64,000 bases of DNA, taken from NCBI GenBank assembly GCA_002270295.1, contig NISF01000002.1, positions 558,001-622,000 on the forward strand, given 5' to 3'. This DNA comes from Enterobacter sp. 10-1 (GTDB lineage: Bacteria; Pseudomonadota; Gammaproteobacteria; Enterobacterales; Enterobacteriaceae). Every line of letters starts with the position of its first letter. Position 1 is the first letter of the stretch. A program made the position numbers and the translations under genes. The notes below the pieces were generated by a model that saw only the letters and a list, made by a program, of their open reading frames with translations, was not told the origin of the DNA and made no database searches. Below are positions 54,798 to 63,471 of this stretch, one piece after another.

Positions 54798-55003
54798 TTC
54801 AGGCTGAGTTGTAAGTTGTAAGGCCGTGCTTCCGGAAGGAATGCGCGGCTTATTTTCGTTTATGCATTAGCATATACGCCCCACCCTTCAGGATGCACCA
54901 AAGCAGCAAAAGAGCGAATCCCAGGAGCTGGCTGACGTCAGTGGCAGGGGGCGCATCGGCGCTGAAGCAGCTTGATGGATAAGGTGTATAATTTACGGGG
55001 CCT

Positions 55004-56749
55004 ATGGCTGGACGAATCCCACGCGTATTTATCAATGACCTGCTGGCGCGAACCGACATCGTCGATCTTATCGACGCGCGGGTAAAGCTCAAAAAGCAGG
55101 GCAAGAACTACCACGCGTGCTGTCCATTTCATAACGAAAAAACCCCCTCTTTTACCGTCAACGGTGAAAAACAGTTTTACCACTGCTTTGGCTGCGGTGC
55201 GCACGGCAACGCCGTCGACTTCCTGATGAACTACGACAAGCTCGAGTTCGTGGAGACGGTCGAAGAGCTGGCCGCCATGCACAACCTTGAAGTGCCGTAC
55301 GAAGCGGGCAACGGACCCAGTCAGATAGAACGCCATCAACGGCAAAGTCTCTATCAGCTGATGGATGGTCTGAATGCGTTTTATCAGCAGTCTTTGAAGC
55401 AGCCCGCCGCCGACCCCGCGCGCCAGTATCTGGAGAAGCGTGGTTTAAGCAGCGAGGTCATTGCGCGCTTTGCGATTGGCTACGCGCCCCCCGGTTGGGA
55501 CAACGTTTTAAAACGTTTTGGCGGCAATCAGGAAAACCGCCAGTCGCTTATCGATGCCGGCATGCTGGTGACTAACGATAAGGGACGCAGTTACGACCGC
55601 TTCCGCGAACGGGTGATGTTCCCGATCCGCGATAAGCGAGGCCGGGTAATTGGTTTTGGTGGTCGCGTGCTGGGTGATGCCCTGCCGAAGTACCTTAACT
55701 CCCCGGAAACCGATATTTTCCATAAAGGTCGTCAGCTGTACGGCCTGTATGAAGCGCAGCAGAACAACGCCGAACCGCCGCGTTTGTTAGTTGTCGAAGG
55801 CTATATGGACGTCGTCGCACTGGCGCAGTACGACATTAACTATGCCGTCGCGTCGCTTGGCACGTCGACCACCGCCGACCATATTCAGCTGCTGTTCCGG
55901 GCGACCAATCAGGTCATCTGCTGTTACGACGGCGACCGGGCGGGCCGCGAGGCCGCATGGCGAGCGCTGGAGACGGCGCTACCGTATATGTCCGACGGCC
56001 GTCAGCTACGCTTTATGTTTCTGCCCGACGGCGAAGACCCGGATACGCTGGTGCGTAAAGAGGGTAAGGCCGCGTTTGAAGCGCGGATGGAGCAGGCTCA
56101 GCCGCTCTCCACGTTTTTGTTTAACAGCCTGCTGCCGCAGGTTGATTTGAGCACCCCGGACGGGCGCGCGCAGCTAAGCACGCTGGCGCTGCCGCTGATC
56201 ACTCAGGTTCCGGGCGAGACGCTGCGCATTTATTTGCGCCAGGAGCTGGGCAATAAGCTGGGGATTTTAGATGACGCCCAGCTTGAACGTTTAATGCCGA
56301 AACTGACAGAAAGTGGCGCACCGCGCCCTGCGCCGCAGCTAAAACGCACGACCATGCGTATACTGATAGGACTGCTGGTGCAAAATCCGGATCTGGCGCC
56401 GCTGGTACCGCCTCTGGCAGGCCTGGATCAGCGCAAAATGCCGGGACTGGGCTTGTTCAGCGAACTGGTTAACACCTGTCTGTCTCAGCCGGGTCTGACC
56501 ACCGGGCAACTTTTAGAGCAGTATCGCGGCACAAATGAGGCCACGACCCTTGAAAAACTGTCGATGTGGGACGATATAGCAGATAAAGATATCGCAGAAA
56601 AAACCTTCACCGACTCGCTCAACCATATGTTTGATTCACTGCTTGAACTGCGACAGGAAGAGTTGATAGCTCGCGATCGCACGCACGGCTTAAGCAGTGA
56701 GGAACGCCGGGAACTCTGGACTATCAGCCAGGAGCTGGCAAAAAAATGA
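55004..56749 (+). CDS. dnaG: DNA primase DnaG
   Basis: A 581-residue primase, the E. coli length. The N-terminal CHC2 zinc finger has Cys40, His43, Cys61 and Cys64. The TOPRIM core carries VVEGYMDVVAL and CCYDGDRAGREA with the catalytic acidic residues. The C-terminal helicase-binding domain (from about residue 435) contacts DnaB. The start codon lacks a strong ribosome-binding site (GGGGCCT), consistent with its known low translation. It is the second gene of the rpsU-dnaG-rpoD operon. Confidence 0.98.
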   Translation: MAGRIPRVFINDLLARTDIVDLIDARVKLKKQGKNYHACCPFHNEKTPSFTVNGEKQFYHCFGCGAHGNAVDFLMNYDKLEFVETVEELAAMHNLEVPYEAGNGPSQIERHQRQSLYQLMDGLNAFYQQSLKQPAADPARQYLEKRGLSSEVIARFAIGYAPPGWDNVLKRFGGNQENRQSLIDAGMLVTNDKGRSYDRFRERVMFPIRDKRGRVIGFGGRVLGDALPKYLNSPETDIFHKGRQLYGLYEAQQNNAEPPRLLVVEGYMDVVALAQYDINYAVASLGTSTTADHIQLLFRATNQVICCYDGDRAGREAAWRALETALPYMSDGRQLRFMFLPDGEDPDTLVRKEGKAAFEARMEQAQPLSTFLFNSLLPQVDLSTPDGRAQLSTLALPLITQVPGETLRIYLRQELGNKLGILDDAQLERLMPKLTESGAPRPAPQLKRTTMRILIGLLVQNPDLAPLVPPLAGLDQRKMPGLGLFSELVNTCLSQPGLTTGQLLEQYRGTNEATTLEKLSMWDDIADKDIAEKTFTDSLNHMFDSLLELRQEELIARDRTHGLSSEERRELWTISQELAKK

Positions 56750-56899
56750 ATTGCACGGCTTAAGTGCCGAATATCGTTCGGGAAGCCCCCGACAGCCGCG
56801 CTGAGGCGCAGCGGCAATAATATAAGTACGCCCTCGCTTTAAATGCTGGCAGTTTGTCTGTCAACACCAATCAAACGAATTAAGTGTGGATACCGTCTT

Positions 56900-58744
56900 A
56901 TGGAGCAAAACCCGCAGTCACAGCTTAAGCTTCTTGTCCAACGAGGTAAAGAGCAAGGCTATCTGACCTATGCCGAGGTCAATGACCATCTGCCGGAAGA
57001 TATCGTCGACTCCGATCAGATCGAAGACATCATCCAAATGATCAATGATATGGGCATTCAGGTGATGGAAGAAGCACCGGATGCCGACGATCTGCTGCTG
57101 GCTGAAAACAGCAACAACACCGACGAAGATGCAGAAGAAGCAGCTGCACAGGTTCTGTCCAGTGTTGAATCAGAAATCGGACGCACGACCGACCCGGTGC
57201 GCATGTATATGCGCGAAATGGGTACCGTGGAACTGCTGACCCGCGAAGGCGAAATTGACATCGCTAAGCGCATCGAGGACGGGATCAATCAGGTCCAGTG
57301 CTCCGTTGCCGAATATCCGGAAGCCATTACCTACCTGCTGGAACAGTACGATCGCGTTGAAGCTGAAGAAGCGCGTCTGTCAGACCTGATCACCGGATTC
57401 GTCGATCCGAACGCCGAAGAAGACATGGCGCCAACCGCCACGCACGTCGGCTCCGAACTGTCTCAGGAAGAGATGGATGACGACGAAGAAGATGAAGAAG
57501 AAGAAGACGACGACAGCAGCGATGACGACAACAGCATCGACCCTGAGCTGGCGCGCGAGAAATTCGGTGAGCTGCGTACGCAATACGAACTGACCCGCGA
57601 TACCATCAAAGCAAAAGGCCGTAGCCACGCCGCAGCACAGGAAGAAATTCTCAAGCTGTCTGAAGTCTTTAAACAGTTCCGCCTGGTACCGAAACAGTTC
57701 GATTACCTGGTCGGCAGCATGCGTAGCATGATGGACAGAGTGCGTACTCAGGAACGCATCATCATGAAGCTGTGCGTCGAACAGTGCAAAATGCCGAAGA
57801 AAAACTTCATTACGCTGTTCACCGGCAATGAAACCAGCGAAACCTGGTTCAACGCGGCTGTCGCCATGAACAAACCGTGGTCTGAAAAGCTGCACGACGT
57901 CAAAGAAGACGTTCAGCGCGGCCTGATGAAGCTGCAGCAGATTGAAGAAGAAACCGGCCTGACCATCGAGCAGGTTAAGGATATCAACCGTCGTATGTCC
58001 ATCGGTGAAGCGAAAGCCCGCCGTGCGAAGAAAGAGATGGTTGAAGCAAACTTGCGTCTGGTTATTTCTATCGCCAAGAAATACACCAACCGCGGCCTGC
58101 AGTTCCTCGATCTGATTCAGGAAGGTAACATCGGTCTGATGAAGGCGGTAGATAAGTTCGAATACCGTCGCGGCTACAAGTTCTCCACCTACGCAACCTG
58201 GTGGATCCGTCAGGCGATCACCCGCTCCATCGCGGATCAGGCGCGCACCATCCGTATTCCGGTGCATATGATTGAGACCATCAACAAGCTCAACCGTATC
58301 TCCCGCCAGATGCTGCAGGAAATGGGCCGCGAGCCGACGCCGGAAGAGCTGGCCGAGCGCATGCTGATGCCGGAAGATAAAATTCGTAAGGTGCTGAAAA
58401 TCGCCAAAGAGCCTATCTCCATGGAAACGCCGATCGGCGACGATGAAGATTCGCATCTGGGTGATTTCATCGAGGATACCACCCTCGAGCTGCCGCTGGA
58501 CTCCGCTACCACGGAAAGCCTGCGCGCTGCCACCCACGACGTTCTGGCTGGCCTGACCGCTCGTGAAGCGAAGGTCCTGCGTATGCGTTTCGGTATCGAC
58601 ATGAATACCGACCACACGCTGGAAGAAGTGGGTAAACAGTTCGACGTTACCCGCGAACGTATTCGTCAGATCGAAGCGAAAGCGCTGCGCAAGCTGCGCC
58701 ATCCGAGCCGCTCTGAAGTCCTGCGTAGCTTCCTGGACGATTAA
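56900..58744 (+). CDS. rpoD: RNA polymerase sigma factor 70 (RpoD)
   Basis: A 614-residue primary sigma factor, one residue longer than in E. coli. Region 1.1 (residues about 1-95) and a very acidic spacer (a Glu/Asp-rich stretch around 190-215) are followed by regions 1.2 to 4.2. Region 2 has [20 protein letters not shown], region 3.2 has the [15 protein letters not shown] finger, and region 4.2 has the [19 protein letters not shown] helix-turn-helix. The frame extends 19 codons upstream, but the ATG at 56900 is the E. coli start. It is transcribed with dnaG and internal promoters. Confidence 0.98.
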   Translation: MEQNPQSQLKLLVQRGKEQGYLTYAEVNDHLPEDIVDSDQIEDIIQMINDMGIQVMEEAPDADDLLLAENSNNTDEDAEEAAAQVLSSVESEIGRTTDPVRMYMREMGTVELLTREGEIDIAKRIEDGINQVQCSVAEYPEAITYLLEQYDRVEAEEARLSDLITGFVDPNAEEDMAPTATHVGSELSQEEMDDDEEDEEEEDDDSSDDDNSIDPELAREKFGELRTQYELTRDTIKAKGRSHAAAQEEILKLSEVFKQFRLVPKQFDYLVGSMRSMMDRVRTQERIIMKLCVEQCKMPKKNFITLFTGNETSETWFNAAVAMNKPWSEKLHDVKEDVQRGLMKLQQIEEETGLTIEQVKDINRRMSIGEAKARRAKKEMVEANLRLVISIAKKYTNRGLQFLDLIQEGNIGLMKAVDKFEYRRGYKFSTYATWWIRQAITRSIADQARTIRIPVHMIETINKLNRISRQMLQEMGREPTPEELAERMLMPEDKIRKVLKIAKEPISMETPIGDDEDSHLGDFIEDTTLELPLDSATTESLRAATHDVLAGLTAREAKVLRMRFGIDMNTDHTLEEVGKQFDVTRERIRQIEAKALRKLRHPSRSEVLRSFLDD

Positions 58745-58765
58745 TCGTCAGGCAGTAAATGCAAA

Positions 58766-58791
58766 AAGCTCCCTACGGGGAGCTTTTTTTT
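58766..58791 (+). terminator. Terminator of the rpsU-dnaG-rpoD operon
   Basis: AAGCTCCC and GGGAGCTT form an 8-bp stem with a 3-4-base loop followed by a run of eight T residues. It starts 21 bases after the rpoD stop. Confidence 0.93.
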
Positions 58792-58818
58792 GCCCGGCGT
58801 TTGCCTCCGGGACGGAAG

Positions 58819-59325
58819 CTATAGACCGCGCGACGCCAGCGCGTCGTCAAGCTCGCGATAGGCTTCCACCAGCTTATCCAGCGTCGCCCGGTTCAGTCCG
58901 CTGGGATTCGGCAGCACCCATAGCTCGGTCGCCCCGATAGTCTCCTGCTGCCTGCCCCACTGCACGCTGCGGGCCTGAAACGCCTTCTCAAAGGCCTGCT
59001 TGCCAAGAACCGCCAGCGCCCGCGGCTGATACTGCTCTATTTTCTGCACCAGCTCTCGCCCCCCGTTACGCAGCTCCTGCAGCGCCACTTCGCTGGCCTG
59101 CACCGTCGGACGCTCCACCAGCATGGTGATCCCGCAGCGGGTGTCGAGCAGCTGCAGCTCCTCTTCCGGCTTCAGCTGCCGGTCGGTGAAGCCCGCCTGA
59201 TGAATCACCTTCCAGAAGCGATTCCCCGCATGCGCGAAATGAAAGCCGGTATGGGCGGAGGATTTTCCCGGATTGATCCCGCAGAAGACCACCCGCAGGT
59301 TCGGTGCCAGAATATCGTTAATCAT
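58819..59325 (-). CDS. mug: G/U mismatch-specific DNA glycosylase Mug
   Basis: A 168-residue uracil-DNA glycosylase superfamily member, the E. coli length. It excises uracil, ethenocytosine and related bases from mismatches. The GINPG motif holds the catalytic-position Asn18, and the NPSGLNR motif ([12 protein letters not shown]) forms the minor-groove intercalation loop. It converges on rpoD and is divergent from ileX. Confidence 0.95.
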   Translation of the reverse strand: MINDILAPNLRVVFCGINPGKSSAHTGFHFAHAGNRFWKVIHQAGFTDRQLKPEEELQLLDTRCGITMLVERPTVQASEVALQELRNGGRELVQKIEQYQPRALAVLGKQAFEKAFQARSVQWGRQQETIGATELWVLPNPSGLNRATLDKLVEAYRELDDALASRGL

Positions 59326-59449
59326 CGTGCCCCCTGCTCAATAGCTAAAAGCTGATTATAAAGGATTGAAAATGCGTTGTTTATAAAAACAGCAGCCGCG
59401 CGTTTTAGGCTGGATTGCGTCTGCCAGTTACTTTATAATCCCTCGCCAC

Positions 59450-59525
59450 GGCCCCTTAGCTCAGTGGTTAGAGCAGGCGACTCATAATCGCTTGGTCGCT
59501 GGTTCAAGTCCAGCAGGGGCCACCA
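59450..59525 (+). tRNA. ileX: tRNA-Ile (CAU, lysidine-modified)
   Basis: A 76-nt tRNA with encoded CCA. The acceptor stem GGCCCCT pairs with AGGGGCC, the T-loop GGTTCAAGTCC is standard, and the anticodon loop CTCATAA has CAU. This is the minor isoleucine tRNA whose C34 is modified to lysidine by TilS to read AUA, and its sequence and position after mug match E. coli ileX. A TATAAT -10 lies at 59434-59439. Confidence 0.95.
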
Positions 59526-59551
59526 AATTTTAGATTTAAAATCATATAATT

Positions 59552-59577
59552 AAGCCACTCGAAAGAGTGGCTTTTTT
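59552..59577 (+). terminator. Terminator after ileX
   Basis: AAGCCACTC and GAGTGGCTT form a 9-bp stem with a GAAA tetraloop followed by six T residues. It ends the tRNA transcript. Confidence 0.93.
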
Positions 59578-59781
59578 GTTACGCGATGTTATTACTGGCG
59601 TAAAAAAGACCATATCTGGTGGGCGTTTATCATAGGGACAGCGGGCCGCTTACCGAGGGCGACTATCGTCCCTGGTGTGGCAATCAAGAAAGTTGCAGGG
59701 CCAGCGCCCGGTACGAAATCGCGCTGATGCATCAATGTGAAACAAGCTCTCCGACGAAGAACCGCATCAACGGGGAGGAGA
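59578..59781. other. Gap between ileX terminator and the flavoreductase gene
   Basis: No recognised gene. On the minus strand a 46-codon frame beginning MHQRDFVPGAGPATFL ends at 59592 and looks protein-like (ATPGTIVALGKRPAVPMINAH), so it may be the remnant of a gene, but I cannot name a family. No copy of the tRNA 3' end is seen here. Confidence 0.3.
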
Positions 59782-60483
59782 TCAGCAATCCCGGTGATCG
59801 GCTTCCCCCAGCTTCCAGTAGGCGGTGATATCCGCGTTTTTCCGGCTACGTCCTGATTTGAATAGCGCCTGACGAATTTGAATGACATCGCCATGCTCTC
59901 CGGCCCCCCATACCTTTTCAGGGGCAAGGCGCTGGATTGTATTAATCACGTGCGTGCAAAAATCATCAGACCGGGGGGACAATCGGGTTACGCTAAGCGT
60001 GCAGCAGACCGGCGGCGGCGGATAATCTTGTTTGTCATCAAGAGCCAAAATAACGTGCGCGGTGACATGCGCTGCCAGCGTCGGAATAATAGCAAATATG
60101 GCAGGAATAGCCGTTTCGTCGCCGAACAGCAGCAGGGAGCCGACCCCCTCGACGGCCAGCCCTTCTCTGGGGCCGGCAAGGCGAACAATCTCTCCGGGGC
60201 GTGCGCTTTTTATCCAGCTCATGGCGGGGCCGCTGCCATGCCGAACAATATCAAGGCTAAGCGTCTGCGCCTCCTGATTCAGGCTGCTGATCGTGTAGGC
60301 CCGGCCTGGGCCCTCAGCCTCGCCGGGCGGGGTAAAAAATAGCTTCACCCAGGCGCCGGGCAGAGCATCAGCAAAATGGGCCACCGCCTCACCAGACAGC
60401 ACCACACGCGTCATTCGTGGGTTGATGTCGGCGATCTGGCGAATGCAGGCCGGGCGTAACAGGCGACTTTCATGCTTATCCAC
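59782..60483 (-). CDS. Siderophore-interacting-protein-type flavoreductase
   Basis: A 233-residue protein of the SIP/ViuB ferric-reductase family. The FAD-binding domain (about 8-110) shows GRAYTISSLN, the flavin-contact motif. The NAD(P)-type domain (about 112-215) has LLLFGDETAIPAIFAII, and the C-terminus has the typical VWGAGEHGDV and AYWKLGEAD blocks. Family members reduce iron in imported siderophores. At this site E. coli carries yqjH, another SIP member, but this protein is not clearly its orthologue, as it lacks its SRDYTP motif. It ends near gntR-type gene on the same strand. Confidence 0.8.
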   Translation of the reverse strand: MDKHESRLLRPACIRQIADINPRMTRVVLSGEAVAHFADALPGAWVKLFFTPPGEAEGPGRAYTISSLNQEAQTLSLDIVRHGSGPAMSWIKSARPGEIVRLAGPREGLAVEGVGSLLLFGDETAIPAIFAIIPTLAAHVTAHVILALDDKQDYPPPPVCCTLSVTRLSPRSDDFCTHVINTIQRLAPEKVWGAGEHGDVIQIRQALFKSGRSRKNADITAYWKLGEADHRDC

Positions 60484-60501
60484 ACGTACCGCTCCTCTGA
60501 C

Positions 60502-61206
60502 TCAAGGGATAAAAGATGCCTTCTTCCCGGGAGAAACCGCATTGAGCGCATTCAGCATGACGTCCCGGGTTTGATTAAGATGTTCCGTCAGTATGGCAGT
60601 CGCCCGATCGGCATCATTGGCAAGGATCGCCTCCAAAAGCTCATTGTGGTCGGCGTTGCGCTCCCCTTCTTCGGCTGTGACGGGTAATAAAACGCGCTGA
60701 TAGATAGAAAAAGCCTCAGCCAGCTGTTTTATCATCAGAAACAGCCAGTCACTCCCACAATTTTCCATCATGATAAAGTTGAAATCCTCATGGCGAGAGT
60801 GCCATCCTGGATTGAGCTTTCCTGGCTCTTCTGCCAGCGTTTGTGGCGTATGCACCAGCCGATGGTTCGCTGCCACCAGCCGTGCCTGCCACTCCACATC
60901 TCGCGTTGCAATTGATTTACGCAGGGCGATACTTTCAAAAAGAATTCGCTGCTCGGTGAGATCCCGAAGGTCATCAGCATCCAGCCCACGAACGCTAAAA
61001 CCCTGCTGAGGGGCCACTTCTACAAGCAATTCACCCGCCAGACGATTCAGTGCTTCCCTGATAACGTTGAGGCTGACATCAAAGCGATGGGCCAGCTCAG
61101 AAATCTTCAGCTTGTTCCCCGGTATCAGTTGTCCGGTCAGAATCAGTTCCCTGATACGAGCATAGATCGTCTGATTCAGCGACCTTCCTTCCTTGAGCGT
61201 TTTCAT
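60502..61206 (-). CDS. GntR-family transcriptional regulator (FCD type)
   Basis: A 234-residue GntR/FadR-subfamily regulator. The winged helix (about 10-75) contains IYARIRELILTGQLIPGNKL and ISELAHRFDVSLNVIREAL. The FCD effector domain (about 85-215) has the HEDFN, DHNELLEAI and LTEHLNQTR histidine/acid positions that bind a metal and a carboxylate-type ligand. It lies 18 bp upstream of the flavoreductase on the same strand and is divergent from the hydrolase, so it is the likely local regulator. The ligand is unknown. Confidence 0.88.
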   Translation of the reverse strand: MKTLKEGRSLNQTIYARIRELILTGQLIPGNKLKISELAHRFDVSLNVIREALNRLAGELLVEVAPQQGFSVRGLDADDLRDLTEQRILFESIALRKSIATRDVEWQARLVAANHRLVHTPQTLAEEPGKLNPGWHSRHEDFNFIMMENCGSDWLFLMIKQLAEAFSIYQRVLLPVTAEEGERNADHNELLEAILANDADRATAILTEHLNQTRDVMLNALNAVSPGKKASFIP

Positions 61207-61395
61207 TGCAACCTCTGTTTAATTTTCAATAAGTTAATTTTAAAAGTCCATCATTGTGTTAATAGTAGCACAAAAGATGTTAAGAAGATATTAATACCAA
61301 AAACTTATAATTAACAAAAAAATCCATTTTTTACTTTAAAAAAGTTTTTCGCCGGGTATTATCAGCCTTACACCCCATCCGACGCAGGAGTTGAT
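61207..61395. promoter_or_regulatory. AT-rich divergent control region
   Basis: A 189-bp, strikingly AT-rich region between the divergent regulator and hydrolase genes. It should hold both promoters and the GntR operator, but I cannot fix a single operator by eye. The hydrolase has CAGGAG before its ATG at 61396. Confidence 0.55.
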
Positions 61396-62211
61396 ATGTC
61401 TCATACACTGAAGAGGTCATTTTTTGAGTTTGAAGGTATGGAGGTAGGTTATTACAGCGGCGGAGAGGGAGAACCGCTCATGATGATTCACGGCTCCGGC
61501 CCGGGCGCATCCAGTCTGGGAAACTGGAGCCGGGTACTGGATGACCTGAGCCAGCGTTACCGCATCTATGCGATGGATCTGATTGGCTTTGGCGTCAGCA
61601 GCCGCAAAACTGCGCCGCCCTATTTCGATTTCGGAATGTGGGTTCGCCAGGCTAAAGCGATGCTCGATTTGATCGACGCACCGCAAATCGGCGTTATTGG
61701 TCATTCTCTGTCGGCGGCAATCGCCCTGCAGCTGGCATCAGCCGATCGGCGAATTTCCGCAGTGTTAACCACCGGCGCCATTGGTGCCCCTTTTTCCGTA
61801 TCCGACGCAACCAGACGTATATGGCGCTGCCCGGAAAATCGAGTCGAATTAGTGGCGGCACTTAGCACATTAATTCATGATACATCCATTATTGACGATG
61901 ACTATATTGCTGCACGTGAGCCGGTTGTTTTTGCCCAAGGCTATGCCGATTACTTTAACAGCATGTTTTCCGGCGACCCACGGCAATATGTAGAACAAAC
62001 GACGCTGAGTGAACAAACATTGTCGGCAATTAATTGTCCGGTAATCATGCTGCATGGCCGCGAAGATGTTCCATTCCCGCCGGAAACTTCTGAAGTGCTG
62101 GCAAAAAAGATAAAACAGGCCGATCTTTATATTCTTCATGGATGCTCGCATTCGGTAGCGTTTGAACGAAGCCGCTCCTTTTTGTCAGCGGTAAATCAGC
62201 TTTTTAGTTAA
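61396..62211 (+). CDS. Alpha/beta hydrolase, meta-cleavage-product hydrolase type
   Basis: A 271-residue alpha/beta hydrolase. The oxyanion-hole segment HGSGPGASSLGNW (residues 32-44) is typical of MhpC/BphD-type C-C hydrolases that split ring-fission products. The triad is Ser104 (GHSLSA), Asp224 (HGREDV) and His252 (CSHSVAFE). No dioxygenase or hydratase gene is beside it in this window, so the substrate may be an ester or another carbon-carbon bond. It is the first plus-strand gene of the cluster, 150 bp before the binding protein. Codon use is more AT-rich than in the backbone. Confidence 0.85.
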   Translation: MSHTLKRSFFEFEGMEVGYYSGGEGEPLMMIHGSGPGASSLGNWSRVLDDLSQRYRIYAMDLIGFGVSSRKTAPPYFDFGMWVRQAKAMLDLIDAPQIGVIGHSLSAAIALQLASADRRISAVLTTGAIGAPFSVSDATRRIWRCPENRVELVAALSTLIHDTSIIDDDYIAAREPVVFAQGYADYFNSMFSGDPRQYVEQTTLSEQTLSAINCPVIMLHGREDVPFPPETSEVLAKKIKQADLYILHGCSHSVAFERSRSFLSAVNQLFS

Positions 62212-62361
62212 TCCTTTTTCTTTTACCCGAGGTCGCTATCACGGATTATATTATTACGGGTTAATACTACATCTGGAAACATGCCGCCTTTTATTTCGAA
62301 AACGCCATTAAATCTGGGGGGATACATCTGTCCCTGTGTTTTGTGAAACGAGGAAACAATA

Positions 62362-63450
62362 ATGAACTGGCTGTCTCAATATAAAAATACACCTGCATCT
62401 TTACGTTTAACCTGTTTTATTACATCGATAATATTTTCAGTATTAATGACCTCGCCAGCCAGAGCGGAAGAGGATCGCCTGGTGGGGCTTATCCCCGCAA
62501 TAACAGCAGCAAAGCCATTTAAACTGGCGGTGACGGTAGTACACCTTAATGATGACTTTTATAAAGGTATCATTTACGGCATTACCGATGAAGCCAAACG
62601 GACTGGGGTGAATGTCGTGCAGGTTTCCGTAGCCGGTGCTTACGGCAACGTCCGTGAACAGTTTGCTCAGCTTGAAGCCTTTAAAAGCATTGGCGCCGAC
62701 GTCGCCGTATTGGCCCCAGCCGCCTATAACGGTTTCGATCCCATAATCAAATCCCTTAAAGACGCGGGCATTAAGGTCGCTTCGGTCGGTATCCCGGTTG
62801 ACAGCAAGAACATCGATTTTGGTGTGCTTCAGGATGACACCTATATTGGAAAGCTGATGGCCGATGCGGTGTGTAAAGCCGCTGCAAAACCGAAAAAAGT
62901 GGCGATGATCCCGGGCCCGGCCGGTGCCGAGTGGGTGCGTCTACGCTACGAGGGCTTTAAAGCTGAAGCGCAGAAATGCACCAGCCCGGTTTCAGTGATT
63001 GATTCGGCATTCGGCGGCGGCATTGATTTGCAGGAAGGGCTGGCCAAAGCGTCCGACCTGATGCTGCGTAACCCGGATATTAACTTCATTTATACCCCGC
63101 AGATTACCCTTGGCATGGGGGCCGTTCAGGCGATACGCCAGCAGCATCGCGATGCTGCCGTGGTCAGCTCCGCAATGGTGAAACGGGCGGTGCCAATGAT
63201 TGAGGATGGCAAAATGCTGGCGGTGGTTTCCGAACCGGGAATCATCATGGGTCGCCTGATCGTGCAGTACGCCATTCGCGAAATGGAAAATAAACCCCTG
63301 CCCAATCTGGCCCCTGCTGGCGCCGACGGTCTGAGCTACGCCCACTATAACGTGCCGAATAAAGTGTTGGACAAGAGCAACGTAGCGACACATCCCTTTG
63401 AAACCTATGAAATTGCACCGGCGGACTGGAAAGTCCCGGCGATGCAGTAA
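62362..63450 (+). CDS. Sugar-type ABC transporter periplasmic binding protein
   Basis: A 362-residue periplasmic binding protein of the ribose/TorT-like (Peripla_BP_4) class. A signal peptide ends near residue 36 (ARA-EE). Two Rossmann-like lobes follow, with DFYKGIIYGITDEAKRTGVNV, VLAPAAYNG and the hinge-strand segments typical of the family. It would deliver a ligand to the ABC importer whose ATPase begins 21 bp downstream. The ligand cannot be read from sequence. It is longer than most sugar-binding proteins (about 310), mainly at the C-terminus. Confidence 0.85.
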   Translation: MNWLSQYKNTPASLRLTCFITSIIFSVLMTSPARAEEDRLVGLIPAITAAKPFKLAVTVVHLNDDFYKGIIYGITDEAKRTGVNVVQVSVAGAYGNVREQFAQLEAFKSIGADVAVLAPAAYNGFDPIIKSLKDAGIKVASVGIPVDSKNIDFGVLQDDTYIGKLMADAVCKAAAKPKKVAMIPGPAGAEWVRLRYEGFKAEAQKCTSPVSVIDSAFGGGIDLQEGLAKASDLMLRNPDINFIYTPQITLGMGAVQAIRQQHRDAAVVSSAMVKRAVPMIEDGKMLAVVSEPGIIMGRLIVQYAIREMENKPLPNLAPAGADGLSYAHYNVPNKVLDKSNVATHPFETYEIAPADWKVPAMQ

Positions 63451-63471
63451 CGCGACCAGAGGGAAGTACGG

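Noticed and set aside
57475..57545. Low-complexity acidic run as a repeat element
   Set aside because: The GAA/GAC-rich stretch encodes the known acidic spacer of sigma-70, not a DNA repeat.
57380..58702. Long open frame opposite rpoD
   Set aside because: It is the complement of rpoD and its sequence reflects the rpoD acidic stretch as phenylalanine and valine runs.
59450..59525. Integrated island at the ileX tRNA
   Set aside because: No integrase gene and no second copy of the tRNA 3' end were found up to 64000. The adjacent cluster may still be acquired, but not by a visible tRNA-integrating element within this window.
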